In this document: positions 32,333-35,842 of the stretch, piece after piece
Layout of the letters: every line of letters starts with the position of its first letter
Numbering within the stretch: the first letter of the stretch is position 1
DNA from: Chloroflexota bacterium
GTDB taxonomy: Bacteria > Chloroflexota > Anaerolineae > Anaerolineales > Anaerolineaceae
Assembly (NCBI GenBank): GCA_016838895.1
Contig: JAEKNU010000047.1
Coordinates: forward strand, 1-35,842
DNA: 35,842 nt
Direction of reading: 5' to 3'
The notes under the pieces: model-generated
The model's input: the letters and a program-made list of their open reading frames with translations, nothing else
The model's database searches: none
Told to the model about the DNA's origin: nothing
Made by a program: the position numbers and the translations under genes

Positions 32333-33751
32333 TTATTCTTGACGATCTGCCAAAAGGATTTCAACCTGTTCTTGCAGGAATTCAGCCCCTGTTTCCGGTG
32401 TCATGGAACCTTCCAGAATAATATTGCTGAGCACTTGCGGAATTAACAAGCGTCCTTCTATATCACCAACAACAGCCTGTTGAGTTGCATCATATCCTGG
32501 GCGGAATAACCAGCGCTGCATGCTGTCATAGCCATTGGCAATCTGGTCCAGGGTATCATCAGAGTAATTGGCAAAGTAGGGGCTCAAATCTTTCCAGCCG
32601 TCGACAGCACTCTTCAATACAGGAATTTTACCCATAGGAGCCAAAGCCAACACATCCGTGTAGTTTTCACCGGTCATGAAGTATTGAACAACATCCTGTG
32701 CAACCGGATCGGAATCAACGGTCAGACCTAAAGTAACCAATTGACCATAGGTCGCTGCACCATTGGGACCTTCCATGGAAGGTGCAAAACCTGATTTTTC
32801 TGCCAAACCATCAACCGCGATCTGGATATTGCCGTCATCCGTTCCGGAACCATCTACAAGGTCATCCATGATGTAGGTGCTGTAAAACAGCATACCGGAT
32901 TGATCCAGCTCATACATTTCACGAGCACCACGCCAGTATTGTGGGCCGGGGGCGGCACAGCGAATTAATTCAGAGTAGAAGGTTAATGCTTCCACCATTT
33001 CAGGGGTATTCATGGAAACATTGCCATCTTCATCGAAAGGCCACGCATTATTGGAGATAGCAACTTGTTCAAACACTTGATGGGGGTAATTCTGACCAGG
33101 ATCATCAGCCAGAACCATTGCATAAAGCAAATTACCTTCACCAGGCAGTGTATCGCAGGCGGCATCAATGTCATCCCAGCTAACCGGAGCATTTAAGCCC
33201 AAGTCGCTGAACATATCTTCGCGATACCAGATCGCCTGCAGCCAACCATCAAATGGGACAGCTGCATAATAACCTGTTTCAGGATTGGTAACCATTGCCA
33301 ATGGACTGGTTCGGAAATCATCCACACCAATGCTCTCAATGGCTGCCATCGCTGAGGCTTCGTCCAAAATACCATCTGCTGCAAAGGTAGCAACCCGTTC
33401 AACACCCATACGGATAATATCGGGTAAACGATTGGCAGCTTTTGCTGTTGCAATTCGCTGGCTGATTGAGGCTTCATCAATCGGAACGATACGTAGATCA
33501 ACTGCCGGATTTTCGGCCATATAGCGCGCAGCAATTTCTTCATACAAATTGACACGTGCTTCTTCGTTATCCGTTGTCCAAAATTCAACAACAGTTTTTT
33601 CGACTTCCTCTGCAGGGACTTCGACTTCAACTTCTACCGGGACTTCTTGGGTCACCACGACAGTTTTTTCGACAACTTGTGGCTGGCAGGCGCCTAGCAA
33701 AAGGCTAATCGCCATAACCAGAGCCAATACGAGATGAAACTTGTTTTTCAT
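32333..33751 (-). CDS. Sugar ABC transporter substrate-binding lipoprotein
   Basis: A 472-residue extracytoplasmic binding protein (family 1, SBP_bac_1). The signal segment ends in a lipobox, LLLGACQ, with Cys near residue 22, and a repetitive Val/Glu-rich tether (VVVTQEVPVEVEVEV) follows to about residue 43. VVEFWTTDNEEARVNLYEEI begins the mature fold; DIIRMGVERVATFAADG and GYYAAVPFDGWLQAIWYRED are characteristic of sugar binders of this family. AGGAGGA precedes the ATG at 33751; an in-frame TTG further upstream is rejected. It is the first transport gene after the repressor gene, 75 bases downstream. Confidence 0.93.
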   Translation of the reverse strand: MKNKFHLVLALVMAISLLLGACQPQVVEKTVVVTQEVPVEVEVEVPAEEVEKTVVEFWTTDNEEARVNLYEEIAARYMAENPAVDLRIVPIDEASISQRIATAKAANRLPDIIRMGVERVATFAADGILDEASAMAAIESIGVDDFRTSPLAMVTNPETGYYAAVPFDGWLQAIWYREDMFSDLGLNAPVSWDDIDAACDTLPGEGNLLYAMVLADDPGQNYPHQVFEQVAISNNAWPFDEDGNVSMNTPEMVEALTFYSELIRCAAPGPQYWRGAREMYELDQSGMLFYSTYIMDDLVDGSGTDDGNIQIAVDGLAEKSGFAPSMEGPNGAATYGQLVTLGLTVDSDPVAQDVVQYFMTGENYTDVLALAPMGKIPVLKSAVDGWKDLSPYFANYSDDTLDQIANGYDSMQRWLFRPGYDATQQAVVGDIEGRLLIPQVLSNIILEGSMTPETGAEFLQEQVEILLADRQE

Positions 33752-33826
33752 TCTTCCTCCTAAATAATCTATGGTTTTTGGGTCGTTGAAATTGCGTAGA
33801 GTCAATCTGATATTATTTTCAGTAAT

Positions 33827-34849
33827 TTACGATACAGGTACAGGTCCGCTGGACTGACGCAGAATCAGTTCAGGCTTCATCAATACTTGGCGTTCTTCCG
33901 GTTGCTGCCCCTGCACACATTGAATTAACATTTCACACACCATGTTTCCAATCTGATAGATGGGTTGATGTACTGTTGTTAATGGTGGATGTGTGTGCGC
34001 CGACATCGGAGTATTATCAAAACCAATAATGGATATCTCTTTTCCAACCGTTAATCCACGATCTTGTATTGCGCTCATCGCTCCAAATGCCATCAAGTCA
34101 TTACAGACCACGATCGCAGTAGGTCGATCCGTCAAATCCAATAAAGTATTTGCTTGTTCATATCCACTGCGCTGTGACATATCCCCTCTACGAATCAATG
34201 AATCCGGCAATGGACTACCCAACTCAGCTAAACGGGAGCATAAACCATCCATTCGATATTGCGAGAACATCAACTCTGGCGGAGAAGCAATACATGCAAT
34301 TTTTCGATGGCCCAATCTAAAGAGGTGCTCAGCGACCAGGCGCATACCATGCGCGCCATCTTCGTCTACATAGGGGAAATCTAAATCATCCTCTGTGCGC
34401 CCAAACGATACAAAGGGGAAATCCACATTACAGAGGTAATCAATTCTTTCATCTTGTTGGCGGGTACGAACCACAACCAATCCATCCACGCGATGTCCCT
34501 GAACCATCTGGCGATATGCTAATAATTCGTCCTCGCCAGGTGGTCGGGTTGAAACCAGCAAATCATAGCCATGCGTAGCTGCCTTGTTTCCAATACCCGC
34601 TAATAATTCACTGAAGAATGGGTCAGAAAAACGCGGCCCAAAGGTAGGCAGGATCAAGCCAATTGTGTCAGTTTTTTTCTTTTGAAATCGTTGCGCAAGA
34701 GAATTCGGAATATAGCCCATATCTTTCGCGGTTTGACGAATCAGGGCTTTTGTTTCTATATTAACATCATCATAATCATTCAACGCACGAGAAACAGTTG
34801 TAACTGATAAACCCACTTTTTTGGCAATATCTTTAATCGTAACCGACAT
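33827..34849 (-). CDS. LacI-family transcriptional repressor of the sugar operon
   Basis: A 340-residue repressor. The DNA-binding head is standard: TIKDIAKKVGLSVTTVSRAL (4-23), with the hinge helix PNSLAQRFQKKKT. The ligand-binding core follows (TDTIGLILPTFGPRFSDPFF, DGLVVVRTRQ, AIVVCNDLMAFGAM, ISIIGFDNTPMSAHTHPPLT), all typical of LacI/PurR proteins that bind sugars. Two CCGAAACGTTTCGG palindromes sit in its own promoter, so it is probably autoregulated. The transport and catabolic genes follow on the same strand with a 75-base gap, and no other operator is seen there, so control of the whole operon from this promoter is inferred. Confidence 0.93.
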   Translation of the reverse strand: MSVTIKDIAKKVGLSVTTVSRALNDYDDVNIETKALIRQTAKDMGYIPNSLAQRFQKKKTDTIGLILPTFGPRFSDPFFSELLAGIGNKAATHGYDLLVSTRPPGEDELLAYRQMVQGHRVDGLVVVRTRQQDERIDYLCNVDFPFVSFGRTEDDLDFPYVDEDGAHGMRLVAEHLFRLGHRKIACIASPPELMFSQYRMDGLCSRLAELGSPLPDSLIRRGDMSQRSGYEQANTLLDLTDRPTAIVVCNDLMAFGAMSAIQDRGLTVGKEISIIGFDNTPMSAHTHPPLTTVHQPIYQIGNMVCEMLIQCVQGQQPEERQVLMKPELILRQSSGPVPVS

Positions 34850-34876
34850 AATGATACTTGCTCCCTATACAATGTT

Positions 34877-34930
34877 TCCGAAACGTTTCGGATGTATGCC
34901 CATTGTACCCCGAAACGTTTCGGATTACAA
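34877..34930 (-). promoter_or_regulatory. lacI promoter with two LacI-type operators
   Basis: On the minus strand TTGTAA (34925-34930) and TACAAT (34902-34907) are separated by exactly 17 bp. That spacer contains a perfect 14-bp CCGAAACGTTTCGG palindrome (34910-34923). A second copy, extended to 16 bp as TCCGAAACGTTTCGGA (34877-34892), lies just past the predicted start, about 34895. Centres are 32 bp apart, close to three helical turns, so two repressor dimers could bind on one face. Confidence 0.87.
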
Positions 34931-35029
34931 CATGCAATTATTTAATTTAAGGTATAAATTTGAGTTTTACTCATTTTCCTGATTACCAGCCCCCCATTTT
35001 CAGGAACCCTACCTAACAATAATCAAATA

Positions 35030-35066
35030 AAATCCATCAAATCATATCCTTTGATGGATTTCTTTT
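35030..35066. terminator. Hairpin in the gap between lacI promoter and ABC remnant
   Basis: A perfect 12-bp stem (AAATCCATCAAA, 35030-35041, with 35050-35061) and an 8-base loop, followed by CTTTTC on the plus strand and TTATTTGATT on the minus strand. It probably ends the decayed minus-strand ABC genes and insulates the lacI promoter. I see no gene in 34931-35108. Confidence 0.6.
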
Positions 35067-35108
35067 CGTTATTGAATAGCACTATTTACAGATCCATTCT
35101 TTTAAATT

Positions 35109-35517
35109 TCAGAAAAGTTGCCGAGAAAAACAACAAAGCAATGTGATGGTGGAGACCATTAATTGTGTACTGGAAATTGGCTCAACAAAATTTGTCAGCA
35201 CGAAATTGATTGAAAATGGGTAAACAAAGATGAAGTCGGTTGTGTTGAATGCCACGATCTCTCCGACCAACGCAACAACCGATACTGCCAATATTGCCTA
35301 AAGCTTTCGCATCTAAAAATTCGACGACTTGCCCATTCACACGTACTTGCCCTTTATCCACTGAAAGTAATCCCAGAATAATTCGTGTCAGGGTCGTTTT
35401 ACCTGCACCATTTCTTCCTAGCAGGCCATAAATTTTTGCTCTTGGTACATGCAAGCTGATTTCATCTACCGCTTTTGTTTTACGATAGGTTTTGGATACA
35501 TTTTCAATATCCAGCAT
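35109..35517 (-). pseudogene. Deleted ABC transporter: ATPase start joined to permease end
   Basis: From the ATG at 35517 (AGAGGG upstream) the frame encodes an ABC ATPase: MLDIENVSKTYRKTKAVDEI, then Walker A GLLGRNGAGKTTLTRIILGL and VNGQVVEFLDAKALGNIGSI. After about 75 residues the match to ATPases stops, and no signature motif, Walker B or H-loop follows. In another frame from about 35291, a 60-residue hydrophobic sequence (AFNTTDFIFVYPFSINFVLT) looks like the C-terminus of an ABC-2-type permease, ending at 35109. The simplest reading is a deletion that removed most of both genes and fused the remains out of frame near 35290. The product would be non-functional. Confidence 0.72.
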
Positions 35518-35536
35518 TTTGATACCCTCTATGATT

Positions 35537-35839
35537 TTAGGAGTCCATCTCAATAAGGCTCTCTTGATTCTTAATCACCATGACCAGCGAATGGATAAAC
35601 ACCATAATCAGGAAAACCAACATCAGCCAGGTATACGTTGGGAACCCGATCACCTCTAGCGCACTAAGCACAGCAAAGATGATAATAATCGGCATGCTGA
35701 AATAACTCATTGTTAGAGAACCAAATGCCATATCCGCAAACTGCTTTTCGTCCATCCACTCACGCATTGCAAAATCCGGCCCATGCCGCACAGTAATTCC
35801 GGAGTATGTCGCACAGTGATTCCGGGGCAAGCCGCACAC
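35537..35839 (-). pseudogene. Small two-helix membrane protein truncated by an insertion
   Basis: The native-looking part starts at about residue 25 (MREWMDEKQFADMAFGSLTM, from 35767) and has two hydrophobic segments (SMPIIIIFAVLSALEVIGF and YTWLMLVFLIMVFIHSLVMV), ending in NQESLIEMDS. The first 24 residues of the open frame come from tandem 23-bp repeats of a probable insertion element, not from the gene itself. The gene lies 19 bases upstream of the ABC ATPase remnant and was likely part of the same operon. Its original N-terminus is missing or beyond the window. It might belong to the small DUF2178-like proteins found by ABC genes, but this is a guess. Confidence 0.55.
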
Positions 35840-35842
35840 TCA
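35768..35842. mobile_element. Probable end of an IS21-type element with tandem repeats
   Basis: Read on the plus strand, 23-bp units begin CGCACAG: 35787-35809 and 35810-35832, a third truncated by the window end (35833-35842), and a partial one before them. The shared core is CGCACAGT(A/G)ATTCCGG. Multiple terminal repeats of this kind, with C-C-G-G-A-A-T-x-A-C-T-G-T-G-C-G cores, are typical of IS21-family ends where IstA binds. The transposase genes would lie to the right of the window. The exact boundary is not defined. Confidence 0.55.

Noticed and set aside
33752..33826. Separate promoter and operator for the binding-protein gene
   Set aside because: TTGACT is present but has no -10 at a workable distance, and no CCGAAACGTTTCGG copy occurs there.
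1..35842. CRISPR array, tRNA or rRNA genes
   Set aside because: No regularly spaced direct repeats and no tRNA- or rRNA-like segment was recognised by eye; a covariance search was not possible.

Overview
The window looks like a chromosomal segment of a Chloroflexota bacterium, probably Anaerolineae. This is an inference. It rests on moderate G+C, many lipoproteins with Pro/Thr/Glu-rich linkers, a VorB-type 2-oxoacid:ferredoxin oxidoreductase (anaerobic metabolism), an archaeal-style NurA-HerA module, and Bacteroidota-like serine genes. No rRNA, tRNA or CRISPR array is visible.

Layout. 1-3.5 kb: a LysM lipoprotein gene (+) converges on a four-gene oxidoreductase operon (-; ferredoxin, alpha, beta, gamma). 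3.7-5.5 kb: a DUF1232 membrane protein, a small Cys/His-rich protein and a lipoprotein (+). 5.5-9.1 kb: nurA, a small gene with a possible HAS-barrel, and herA, overlapping and likely co-transcribed (+). 9.1-11.1 kb: xseA, xseB and a DUF212 PAP2-like gene in a coupled operon (-). 11.2-15.2 kb: MFS and MATE exporters (+), then a convergent MFS transporter (-) with a clear promoter and operator. 15.3-17.8 kb: serC-serA behind a long, structured leader. 17.8-21.8 kb: hpt with a 22-bp palindrome at its start, a GNAT gene, then an operon of a propeller-like lipoprotein, a HEAT-like protein and a HAD hydrolase. 21.8-24.4 kb: a GNAT gene (-), a DinB-TPR fusion (+) and an MFS transporter (-), packed end to end. 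24.7-27.3 kb: a two-domain lipoprotein and an AAT-like C45 Ntn-hydrolase (+). 27.4-34.9 kb: a sugar operon (-): lacI, binding protein, two permeases, GT4 glycosyltransferase, GH13_18 phosphorylase. 35.0-35.8 kb: a decayed ABC transporter locus and what looks like the end of an IS21-type element.

How the genes work together. The LacI-type repressor is encoded first in the sugar operon, and two CCGAAACGTTTCGG palindromes flank or fill its promoter (TTGTAA, 17 bp, TACAAT). One repressor therefore probably controls itself and all five downstream genes. Imported glycoside would be split by phosphorolysis to a sugar 1-phosphate. No transport ATPase is encoded in the operon, so a shared one is likely used. 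NurA and HerA should form a DNA-end resection machine, with the middle protein as a possible third part. SerC and SerA catalyse two consecutive steps of serine synthesis.

The strongest candidates for something new are the GT4 plus phosphorylase sugar operon, the NurA-middle protein-HerA triplet, the long serC leader, and SerA's non-canonical catalytic residues.
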